Shown here piece by piece: positions 1-5,159 of a DNA stretch of 6,676 bases. The first letter of the stretch is position 1, and each line of letters opens with the position of its first letter. Under the pieces are notes generated by a model. That model saw nothing but the letters and a program-made list of their open reading frames with translations. It did no database searches and had not been told where the DNA came from. A program made the translations under genes and the position numbers. The DNA comes from an uncultured Pseudoflavonifractor sp. (lineage in GTDB: Bacteria > Bacillota_A > Clostridia > Oscillospirales > Oscillospiraceae): positions 1-6,676 of the forward strand of contig CANPNN010000072.1 of the NCBI GenBank assembly GCA_947575475.1. The letters run 5' to 3'.

Positions 1-766
1 TCAGCCGCACCACATAGGCGTTGTTGTAGGAGTGCATGGCGGTGGTGTGGCTGGCAGTCACCTTGTCGTAAAGCCCCAGCTCCAAGGCCCGTGCCGCCAC
101 CGTCTCCAGCCCCCGGGAGGCCTCGTCGTCGATCTCATCGCAGTGGACGTCCACCAGCTTCCCCTCCTTGGCCGCCAACTCCAGGGCAAAGTTCAGGGAT
201 TCTACGCTGTACTCCCGGGTGAACTCAAAGTGGGGAATGGCCCCCACCGCGTCCGCCCCCAGCTTCACCGCGTCGATCATCAGCTGCTTGCCGTTGGGGT
301 AGCTCAGGATGCCCTCCTGGGGAAAGGCCACGATCTGAAGGTCCACTATGTCCCGCAGCTCCTCCCGCAGCTCCACCATGGTCTCCATGGCCACCAGGGT
401 GGGATCGGTCACATCCACATGGGTGCGGATGTGCTGGACTCCGTGGGCGGCGTACATCCGCACCGCCCGGTTCACCCGGTCCTTGATGTCCTGCTTCGAG
501 AGCTTCTCCTTCCGTTTGGACCAGCACTCGATGCCCTCAAAGAGGGTCCCCGACATGTTCCACACCGGATCCCCGGCGGTGAGACAGGTGTCCAGATGGA
601 CATGGGACTCGATAAAGGGAGGCAGCACCAGCTTGTTTTGGAGATCCACCACCTCCTCCCCCGGATGGGGGGTCAGCTCAGGACCGATGGCGGTAAATCT
701 GCCATCCTCCACCCGGATACAGGTGGCGGCAGCGGCGTTTTCGATCAGCGCATTTTGAAACAGCAT
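1..766 (-). CDS. codA: Cytosine deaminase (CodA), C-terminus cut off by the window edge
   Basis: CodA hydrolyses cytosine to uracil and ammonia in the cytoplasm, feeding uracil into pyrimidine salvage. The first 255 codons are present; roughly the last 40% lies beyond the left edge. The reading frame is open throughout. The protein aligns closely with E. coli CodA in my memory, with a constant offset of six residues. Metal and active-site positions of the amidohydrolase fold are in place: H55 and H57 (in SHVHLD), Q150 (in FPQEGILSYPNG), H208 and E211 (in VHCDEIDD) and H240 (in ASHTTAMHSYN). The late catalytic Asp (D313 in E. coli) would fall outside the window. The segment GAIPHFEFTREY (175-186) is characteristic of CodA. 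The start ATG at 766 has a Shine-Dalgarno overlapping the codB stop. It sits 13 nt downstream of codB, so the two are probably co-transcribed and translationally coupled. Family assignment is very secure. Confidence 0.96.
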   Translation of the reverse strand, partial: MLFQNALIENAAAATCIRVEDGRFTAIGPELTPHPGEEVVDLQNKLVLPPFIESHVHLDTCLTAGDPVWNMSGTLFEGIECWSKRKEKLSKQDIKDRVNRAVRMYAAHGVQHIRTHVDVTDPTLVAMETMVELREELRDIVDLQIVAFPQEGILSYPNGKQLMIDAVKLGADAVGAIPHFEFTREYSVESLNFALELAAKEGKLVDVHCDEIDDEASRGLETVAARALELGLYDKVTASHTTAMHSYNNAYVVRL

Positions 767-773
767 TTTAGGG

Positions 774-780
774 TCCCCCT
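774..780 (-). promoter_or_regulatory. Ribosome binding site of codA, overlapping the codB stop codon
   Basis: On the minus strand AGGGGGA lies 7 nt before the codA ATG, and its first base is the last base of the codB TAA stop. Ribosomes finishing codB would be delivered directly onto this site, which favours translational coupling. This is seen in the sequence; the coupling is inferred. Confidence 0.75.
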
Positions 781-2024
781 TAAACTTTTTTCTTGTCCAG
801 GGCGTTGAAGATCAGATATACCACACAGGCGGTGACCATGGCGTTTACCGAAGTGATGCCCCAGTGTACCAGGTTGCCCACCAACGCTCCCGCAGCCACA
901 CCCAGGATGGAGCCCCAGTTCACATTCCGGGCGACAGCGGAGCCGGCCTTGTAGTTGTCCTTGTGGAGGAAGTAGTCCAGAATGATCAGGGCGCCCAAGG
1001 GAGGCAGGGTGCCGTTAAGGATGTTCAGGTAGGAGATGAAGTTGTTATACAGCCATACCGAGCATACCGTACCCACCGCGCCGGATACCAGGACCATGGG
1101 CCGCTTGGGCATTTTTGTGATGTTGGACAGACCCAGCCCGCAGGTGTAGAGTCCATTGTCCGCGGTGGTCCAGATGTTGGCACCCAGCACCACAAGGGCG
1201 GGGAGGGTCAGCCCTTGGGCGATCATGACGTAGAAGATGTCGTCCTTTCCGGTAAAGGCGCCGCCCACCGCGCCGAAGGCGAACATCAGGGCGTTGCCCA
1301 GGAAGAAGGCGATGACGGTAGTGACGACCGCATTTTTATTGTTGTTGGCAAACCGGGTGAAGTTAGGGGTGGCAGTACCGCCGCTGACGAAGGAGCCCAT
1401 CACCAGCCCCACCCCGCCAAAGAGGGTCATGCTTCCCGCGCTCTTGGCAAAAATGGCCACCAGTCCGCCCCCCGCCGCTGTGGCGGTGGTCATGGAGTAA
1501 ATACCCAGAATGGCAATGAGAGGAACGGAGATATAGCTGACGATCTCCAGGCCCTTGATCCCAAAGTAGGCCGAGGAGGTCATGCACACCCCCGCCAGCA
1601 CGATGAGCACCCAGGGGTTCACATGGAGCACCTCCGAGGCGGGAAAGGCGAACATGGCGATGCCCACGCCGAACCAGCCGATCTGGGTCAGGCTGATGAG
1701 GAAGGAGGGCAGGTAGGACCCTACCCGTCCAAAAGACCGCTGGGCCAGCAGATCCAGGGACATGCCCGTGGCGCTTCCGATGTAGCCAAGTCCTCCGGTG
1801 TAGCCGCTGAGGATCAGGCTGCCGATCAGCACCGCCCAGACAAACCCGGAGAAGTCCAGTCCGTTGCCCAGACTGGCTCCCACCGACATACTGGCGGAGA
1901 AGAAGGTGAAGCCCAGCATAATAAAGAACATGGGCCAGAATTTTTTGCGGGCTGTTTGGGGCACAGGCTCCAAAGAGTAGTCCGCATCGGTGACGGCAAC
2001 GGGCTTTGTTTCAGGTGTAGTCAT
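780..2024 (-). CDS. codB: Cytosine permease (CodB), NCS1 family
   Basis: CodB is a cytoplasmic-membrane transporter of the NCS1 (nucleobase:cation symporter 1) family that brings cytosine into the cell for CodA. The 414-aa product is close to the 419 aa of E. coli CodB and strongly hydrophobic throughout, consistent with the family's 12 membrane helices. Family signatures visible are PVPQTARKKF near residues 20-29 followed by FTFFSASM, the helix QIGWFGVGIAMFA, and the unwound-helix segment NIWTTADN at 283-290, all nearly identical in E. coli CodB. The start was placed at the ATG at 2024 because GGAGAG lies 6 nt before it and the protein then begins like other CodB proteins. A longer in-frame reading from a GTG at 2129 would have to translate through the terminator hairpin and has no ribosome site. 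The downstream neighbour is codA. Transcription must pass the attenuator at 2060-2090. Confidence 0.96.
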   Translation of the reverse strand: MTTPETKPVAVTDADYSLEPVPQTARKKFWPMFFIMLGFTFFSASMSVGASLGNGLDFSGFVWAVLIGSLILSGYTGGLGYIGSATGMSLDLLAQRSFGRVGSYLPSFLISLTQIGWFGVGIAMFAFPASEVLHVNPWVLIVLAGVCMTSSAYFGIKGLEIVSYISVPLIAILGIYSMTTATAAGGGLVAIFAKSAGSMTLFGGVGLVMGSFVSGGTATPNFTRFANNNKNAVVTTVIAFFLGNALMFAFGAVGGAFTGKDDIFYVMIAQGLTLPALVVLGANIWTTADNGLYTCGLGLSNITKMPKRPMVLVSGAVGTVCSVWLYNNFISYLNILNGTLPPLGALIILDYFLHKDNYKAGSAVARNVNWGSILGVAAGALVGNLVHWGITSVNAMVTACVVYLIFNALDKKKV

Positions 2025-2030
2025 GACGTT

Positions 2031-2038
2031 CTCTCCTT
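2031..2038 (-). promoter_or_regulatory. Ribosome binding site that fixes the codB start
   Basis: AAGGAGAG on the minus strand, 6 nt before the ATG at 2024. It is the only good Shine-Dalgarno in this frame and lies downstream of the leader terminator, which supports the 414-aa start over a longer 449-aa reading. Confidence 0.8.
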
Positions 2039-2059
2039 TTCTGAGGGGTTCGGATGGGT

Positions 2060-2090
2060 AAAAAAAGAGACGACCAAAAATGGTCGTCTC
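2060..2090 (-). terminator. Intrinsic terminator inside the codBA leader (attenuator)
   Basis: Read on the minus strand, GAGACGACCA and TGGTCGTCTC form a perfect 10-bp stem closed by a UUUU loop (2067-2090), followed at once by seven U residues (2060-2066). It lies 35 nt upstream of the codB start and downstream of the leader promoter, so any codBA transcript from that promoter must read through it. It works in one direction only: on the plus strand the hairpin is followed by A residues. Its position between promoter and first gene, together with the leader peptide ending in its stem, marks it as a regulatory attenuator rather than the end of an upstream gene. Confidence 0.88.
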
Positions 2091-2169
2091 AAAAAATAAC
2101 TCCACCCAAAAGGGAAAGAAAACTCCCACGGCGACGCTCCTTCCGGCTAAACAGTCCTGCGGCGGTCAT
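2089..2169 (-). CDS. Putative 26-aa leader peptide of the codBA operon
   Basis: This small reading frame begins at the ATG at 2169, has a strong purine-rich ribosome site just upstream (GGGGGAAGGA, ending 2 nt before the ATG), and ends with TGA at 2091-2089. The peptide starts MTAAGLFSRKERRR and ends in the hydrophobic SFLSLLGGVIF. The last two bases of the stop codon are the first two bases of the terminator stem, so a ribosome that reaches the stop would cover the left arm and prevent hairpin formation. The second half of the frame is U-rich: 20 of 33 bases at 2091-2123. This is the arrangement of the E. coli pyrL leader of pyrBI, where slow transcription through U-tracts at low UTP lets the ribosome catch up. 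The peptide itself probably has no function. The cluster of arginine codons (R9, R12-R14) is an alternative ribosome-slowing point. Translation is inferred, not proven. Confidence 0.7.
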   Translation of the reverse strand: MTAAGLFSRKERRRGSFLSLLGGVIF

Positions 2170-2195
2170 GGTCCTTCCCCCTTTCATTAGGGGCT

Positions 2196-2224
2196 ATGAT
2201 ACCAGAAGATGGCTCTTAAGGCAA
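2196..2224 (-). promoter_or_regulatory. Probable codBA promoter (extended -10)
   Basis: On the minus strand TTGCCT (2219-2224) and TATCAT (2196-2201) are separated by 17 bp, and TG precedes the -10 element at the extended -10 position. The expected start lies near 2188-2190, giving a leader of about 165 nt that contains the leader peptide and attenuator. The -35 matches consensus at 4 of 6 positions and the -10 at 5 of 6. The initially transcribed bases are a short C-run followed by TAA, which leaves room for start-site choice. Confidence 0.7.
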
Positions 2225-2252
2225 GAGAAAATTTTTCATTTTGCAGTCTTTT

Positions 2253-2272
2253 TCCTTTTTGCACAAAAAGGA
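2253..2272. repeat. 20-bp perfect palindrome upstream of the codBA promoter
   Basis: TCCTTTTTG and CAAAAAGGA are perfect 9-bp inverted arms with a 2-bp centre (CA). It lies about 29 bp upstream of the codBA -35 element. No U-tract follows directly on either strand, so it does not look like a terminator. An operator or activator site is possible, but it does not match the E. coli PurR or Firmicutes CcpA operator patterns known to me. Confidence 0.5.
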
Positions 2273-2297
2273 GGCAGCCGGCAGGCCAAGACTTGTA

Positions 2298-2319
2298 GGA
2301 AGAGGGCAAGCCCTTTTCC
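2298..2319 (-). other. Hairpin directly after the 114-aa gene, not a clear terminator
   Basis: On the minus strand GGAAAAGGG and CCCTCTTCC form a 9-bp stem with one A.C mismatch around a CUUG tetraloop, starting at the base after the TAA stop. No U-run follows, so it may stabilise or trim the mRNA end rather than terminate. If so, transcripts from the SOS-type promoter could read on toward codBA. Confidence 0.4.
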
Positions 2320-2664
2320 TTATAGCAGCCGCAAAAAGGCCAGCGCCGCCGCCACACTCACCGCGATCACCGCCGCCGACGCGCACAGCTCCATCCAGCC
2401 CGCCACCCGTTCCCGGCGGGTCATGGGGATTTGAGGCGCGGCGGCCTCCTCCCGCTCCTTCTCATAGGAGACCTCCTGCGCCGCCCGGGTCAGGTCTTTC
2501 CACGCCCGCTTTGTCTCCAGCCGCTGGCGGCACCGGGCAAAATCAAGGATCTCCCCCCGCCCCTCCGGGGAGCCGGGGGCGGCAACCGGTATCAGCGTCA
2601 CCAGATCCGCACCTCCGCTGACCTTGACTTTTTTGGCGTTTAAATGATAATAAATGGTATCCAT
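2320..2664 (-). CDS. Small membrane protein of unknown function, probably SOS-regulated
   Basis: I do not recognise this 114-aa protein. Residues 1-80 are soluble and mostly charged, with a probable helical stretch rich in K, R and E at about 45-75. Residues about 90-112 form one hydrophobic segment (core ASAAVIAVSVAAALAFL) preceded by RRER at 83-86. By the positive-inside rule this predicts a tail-anchored protein with its N-terminal part in the cytoplasm. There is no signal peptide. The start ATG at 2664 is supported by GAGGAGGAG about 9 nt upstream. The gene has its own strong promoter overlapped by LexA-type boxes and is divergent from the SLH gene. Small LexA-controlled membrane proteins in Gram-positives (YneA, SosA, DivS) inhibit cell division, but they are unrelated in sequence and have N-terminal anchors. 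A similar role here is only a hypothesis. That it is a real gene is well supported by its promoter, ribosome site and domain layout. Confidence 0.75.
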   Translation of the reverse strand: MDTIYYHLNAKKVKVSGGADLVTLIPVAAPGSPEGRGEILDFARCRQRLETKRAWKDLTRAAQEVSYEKEREEAAAPQIPMTRRERVAGWMELCASAAVIAVSVAAALAFLRLL

Positions 2665-2752
2665 GGCAAAAGCTCCTCCTCTGGATTTGATAGTTTTACT
2701 CTACCACATCCACAGTCCCAATAATCGGGCACTTAATACCCAGCCCGGGAAT

Positions 2753-2766
2753 GGAACGTCTGTTCT
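2753..2766 (-). promoter_or_regulatory. LexA (SOS) box, near-perfect, at the start site of the 114-aa gene
   Basis: AGAACAGACGTTCC on the minus strand matches the Gram-positive LexA/DinR consensus CGAACRNRYGTTYC everywhere except the first base. It contains the exact GAAC-N4-GTTC core. It lies just downstream of the -10 element, over the likely transcription start, where LexA binding would block initiation. Confidence 0.75.
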
Positions 2767-2772
2767 TTTTAT

Positions 2773-2801
2773 ACTATACAACGTTTGTTCGATTTCGTCA
2801 A
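2773..2801 (-). promoter_or_regulatory. Promoter of the 114-aa small membrane protein gene
   Basis: TTGACG (2796-2801) and TATAGT (2773-2778) on the minus strand are 17 bp apart, each matching the sigma-A consensus at 5 of 6 positions. The expected start is near 2766, giving a leader of about 100 nt. One LexA-like box fills most of the spacer, another covers the start site and a third overlaps the upstream edge, so repression by LexA and induction by DNA damage are expected. Confidence 0.8.
2778..2791 (-). promoter_or_regulatory. LexA (SOS) box in the promoter spacer
   Basis: CGAACAAACGTTGT on the minus strand matches the LexA/DinR consensus except at the last two positions. It lies between the -35 and -10 elements of the minus-strand promoter, a classic repressing position. 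Its centre is 25 bp from the centre of the box at the start site. Confidence 0.65.
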
Positions 2802-2823
2802 GAACAAATTTTCGATTTTTAAT
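2795..2823 (+). promoter_or_regulatory. Possible promoter of the SLH protein gene
   Basis: TCGTCA (2795-2800) and TTTAAT (2818-2823) are 17 bp apart on the plus strand, matching consensus at 4 and 5 of 6 positions. The region is AT-rich, so chance matches are likely. It overlaps the minus-strand promoter back to back and encloses the third LexA-like box. A leader of about 75 nt would follow. Confidence 0.35.
2801..2814 (-). promoter_or_regulatory. Degenerate third LexA-like box
   Basis: CGAAAATTTGTTCT on the minus strand keeps one perfect half-site (GTTC) and a near one (GAAA for GAAC). Its centre is 23 bp beyond that of the spacer box, touching the -35 element of the minus-strand promoter and lying in the spacer of the possible plus-strand promoter. 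Alone it would be unconvincing; the regular array makes it worth recording. Confidence 0.35.
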
Positions 2824-2876
2824 TTTTTTGAAAGGGAGGAAACTTTTTCTTTTTTCTCTCGTCTAAAAAATAGAGA

Positions 2877-2890
2877 TGGGCCAAAGCCCA
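2877..2890 (+). other. Short hairpin just before the SLH gene ribosome site
   Basis: TGGGC and GCCCA pair around a CAAA loop, followed by six A residues (counting the last stem base) and the Shine-Dalgarno AGGAGG (2895-2900), which is 6 nt before the ATG at 2907. It may keep the ribosome site open or stabilise the mRNA. With an A-run rather than a U-run after it, it is not a terminator for this strand. Confidence 0.35.
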
Positions 2891-2906
2891 AAAAAGGAGG
2901 AGAACC

Positions 2907-5096
2907 ATGAAACTACGAAAGCTTGCCGCCGCACTGACCACCGGAGCCCTGACCCTGGCTCTGGCCGTCCCCGCTCTGGCGTCTGAGTCCGCCGACCAGC
3001 GGCTGGCCAAGGTGACCCTGGCCGTAAAGGGGGCCCTTGGCATCGGAGACGAGTACACCGAGTTTTACGGCGAACCCGACGAGACCGCTCTGGGCACCCG
3101 CTGGAGCCTGAGCTGGAAGAATGAGGACGGGGAACTGAGCGTCACCGCCACAGACGCGGGAAAGGTCCTCTCCCTCAACCGCTGGGAGGGGAGCTACAAG
3201 GCGGAGCCCATCCTGGCCGGAGAAAAAGGCGCCCGCACCTTTCCCGCCATGACCCGGGCGGAAGCTCAGACGCGGGCCGAGGCCTTCCTGGGCCGGGTCC
3301 TGGCAGACAACGAGAAGATCGTCTTTTCCGATGAGTGGGAGGAGTCCCTCTCCGCTACCGAATATTCCTTTCGGGGGAATGTCGAGCTCAACGGCCTGCC
3401 CTCCCCCATGACCGTCTATGTCCGGGTGCGGCTCTCCGATGGGGAGGTGACCCGGTTCTGGCGGGGAGATGTGTCTGACTACGCCGGAAAGCCCGGCACT
3501 CCTGAGACCTCCACCACCGCCGACCGGGCCAGGGAGCTGCTGAAGACCACCCTGGATCTGCGCCTGGAGTATGTGCTGAAGGAGGGCGACGGGGAGAACC
3601 GGGCGGTGCTCCGCTATCTGCCCAACGGTACCGACGAATTTTATGTGGACGCCGCCACCGGGGAACTGGTCAACCTCACCGAACTGCGGGACAGGCTGCG
3701 CCGGCAGGACAGCGTTGCCGGCGGGGATATGGAAAAGGTCTACAACACTCTGAAGACCGAGGCCATGGCCGAGGATGGGGCAGCCTCTGTGCCCACTCTG
3801 AACCCCACCGAGCTGGAGGGGGTAGCCAAGCTGGAGGACGTGCTGGACAAAGAGGCCCTGGACAAGAAGGTCAAGGCCTGGAAAGAGCTGGGGCTGGATA
3901 AGTATACCTTGGGCTCGGCCAGCTACTCTGTGGACCGGGAGACCGGGGATGTGACCGCCCGGGTGTCTTATGGCAGGAACACCGAAGATGGGATCTGCCG
4001 CCGCTATGTGACCCTGAACGCCAAGACCGGAGAGCTTCTCAGCATGTCGGGCAGCAATCCCTACCGGACAAGGCAGGACGGGACAAGATACCTTACCGCC
4101 CAAGCCGCCCAGGAAAAGGCCGAGGCCTTCCTGAAGCTCCTTTGGCCCGGCCAGTTGGCCAAGACCGAGGTCTATAACGCCCCCGATGAGGACGCCGGCG
4201 TCACCGTGTGGGTCTTCACCTTTGCCCAGAAGGTCAACGGCTACTTCTTCCCCGGCAACTCCCTCTCCGTTCAGGTAGACGCCGCCGACGGGTCCATCAT
4301 GGGCTTTTCCAAAAGCTTTGATGAAGAGGTGAGCTTTGATGCCGCCGAGGGACTCATCACCGGGGAGGCCGCCGTGGACGCCTGGTGCCAAAGTTTCCCC
4401 GTGGAGCTTGCCTATATGGAGATCCCCGTGGCCCTGGATATGACCAGGGAGTTCGAGCTTCTCCGCAATGCGGGCTATTCCTACTACAACGCGCTGAAGC
4501 CCGGCTACGCTCTGGGGGACCGGGACGCCTGGTACTCCGGGGTGGACGCCAAGACCGGGGAGCTGGTGAAGAGCGAGACCGCCGAGCCGGAGCGAATGAC
4601 TTACGACGACCTGGAGGGCCACTGGGCCAAAGAAATTCTGGAGGAGCTGGCCCGGTACAGCGTGGGCTGGTGGGGCGGCAAGGCCCAGCCGGACAAGGCC
4701 CTGACCCAGCTGGACTACATCATCCTCCTGGCCAGTGTCAGCGGATACCGCTATGACCCCCTGCGCGCGGAGGACGTGGACGCGCTTTATGACTTCGCCG
4801 TTCGCCAGGGCCTGCTCGCCAAGGCCGAGCGGCAGGAGGACAGAGTCCTCACCCGCTCCGAGGTGGTGAAGATGTTCCTGAACAGCGAGGGCTACGGTCC
4901 CATCGCCCAGCTTCCCGGCATCTTCCGGTGTGATTTTGCCGACGCCGCCGACATCCCCGAGGCCGATCTGGGCTATGCGGCCCTGGGCCAGGGCCTGGGC
5001 ATTATCGGCGGTGACAGCGCGGGCAACTACGCTCCCGCCCGTCTCGCCGTCCGCAGCGAGGCGGCGGCCCTCCTTTGGAATTATATGAAACGGTAA
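2907..5096 (+). CDS. Secreted SLH-anchored protein with YcdB/PepSY-like repeats
   Basis: The 729-aa product begins with a clear Sec signal peptide: basic MKLRK, a hydrophobic core, and VPALA before likely cleavage at 25/26. The middle (about 27-560) carries repeated modules that each end in a beta-turn motif: VDAATGEL at 247-254, NAKTGEL at 371-377, VDAADGS at 457-463 and VDAKTGEL at 546-553. This motif and the AxxxAEAFL-type helices (MTRAEAQTRAEAFL, LTAQAAQEKAEAFL) are typical of the YcdB/YcdC and PepSY families. The C-terminus holds S-layer homology modules: YDDLEGHWAKEILEEL from about 566, a weaker one with LTRSEVVKMFL, and a last one from about 677 ending in RSEAAALLWNYMKR. SLH modules bind pyruvylated secondary cell-wall polymer, so the protein should sit on the cell surface. 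Its biochemical role is unknown; PepSY domains are often linked to protease inhibition, which I cannot confirm here. AGGAGG 6 nt before the ATG fixes the start. It is monocistronic, ending at a terminator. Confidence 0.9.
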   Translation: MKLRKLAAALTTGALTLALAVPALASESADQRLAKVTLAVKGALGIGDEYTEFYGEPDETALGTRWSLSWKNEDGELSVTATDAGKVLSLNRWEGSYKAEPILAGEKGARTFPAMTRAEAQTRAEAFLGRVLADNEKIVFSDEWEESLSATEYSFRGNVELNGLPSPMTVYVRVRLSDGEVTRFWRGDVSDYAGKPGTPETSTTADRARELLKTTLDLRLEYVLKEGDGENRAVLRYLPNGTDEFYVDAATGELVNLTELRDRLRRQDSVAGGDMEKVYNTLKTEAMAEDGAASVPTLNPTELEGVAKLEDVLDKEALDKKVKAWKELGLDKYTLGSASYSVDRETGDVTARVSYGRNTEDGICRRYVTLNAKTGELLSMSGSNPYRTRQDGTRYLTAQAAQEKAEAFLKLLWPGQLAKTEVYNAPDEDAGVTVWVFTFAQKVNGYFFPGNSLSVQVDAADGSIMGFSKSFDEEVSFDAAEGLITGEAAVDAWCQSFPVELAYMEIPVALDMTREFELLRNAGYSYYNALKPGYALGDRDAWYSGVDAKTGELVKSETAEPERMTYDDLEGHWAKEILEELARYSVGWWGGKAQPDKALTQLDYIILLASVSGYRYDPLRAEDVDALYDFAVRQGLLAKAERQEDRVLTRSEVVKMFLNSEGYGPIAQLPGIFRCDFADAADIPEADLGYAALGQGLGIIGGDSAGNYAPARLAVRSEAAALLWNYMKR

Positions 5097-5105
5097 CTGG
5101 GATAT

Positions 5106-5156
5106 AAAAACACCGGGTATTCTTCCTCGAGAAGAATACCCGGAGTTTTTTGTTTT
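5106..5156. terminator. Bidirectional intrinsic terminator between convergent genes
   Basis: CCGGGTATTCTTC (5113-5125) and GAAGAATACCCGG (5131-5143) form a perfect 13-bp stem around a 5-nt loop (CTCGA). On the plus strand AGTTTTTTG follows; on the minus strand TGTTTTTATA follows. The A-rich left and T-rich right flanks can extend the stem. It ends the SLH gene (stop at 5096) from one side and the phosphoribosyltransferase gene (stop at 5160) from the other. Confidence 0.92.
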
Positions 5157-5159
5157 TGA

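Noticed and set aside
32..808. Open frame on the plus strand opposite codA
   Set aside because: Antisense shadow of a GC-rich gene: no ribosome site, no recognisable protein, and composition that mirrors codA codons.
2067..2090. Hairpin as a plus-strand terminator
   Set aside because: On the plus strand the stem is followed by A residues, not T, and no plus-strand gene ends there.
864..2099. 411-codon open frame on the plus strand opposite codB
   Set aside because: Rich in G, H, Q and D with no domain; it is the complement of a GC-rich membrane protein gene that is itself certain.
780..2129. A longer 449-aa CodB starting at a GTG at 2129
   Set aside because: It has no ribosome site, runs through the attenuator hairpin and U-tract, and adds 35 residues absent from CodB proteins; the ATG at 2024 has a good Shine-Dalgarno.
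2024..2200. A riboswitch or PyrR-binding attenuator in the codBA leader
   Set aside because: I found no purine, preQ1 or other known aptamer core, no PyrR binding-loop motif and no clear anti-terminator pairing; the leader peptide explains the layout better.
2253..2272. Palindrome as a terminator of the 114-aa gene
   Set aside because: Neither strand has a U-run directly after it, and the stem is mostly A-T pairs.
2732..2748. CGGGC/GCCCG inverted repeat in the 114-aa gene leader
   Set aside because: Only a 5-bp stem around a long loop with no U-tract; likely chance in GC-rich sequence.
2913..4622. 569-codon open frame on the minus strand opposite the SLH gene
   Set aside because: Low-complexity G, H, P, V and L composition typical of a codon shadow, while the plus strand encodes a signal peptide, repeats and SLH modules.
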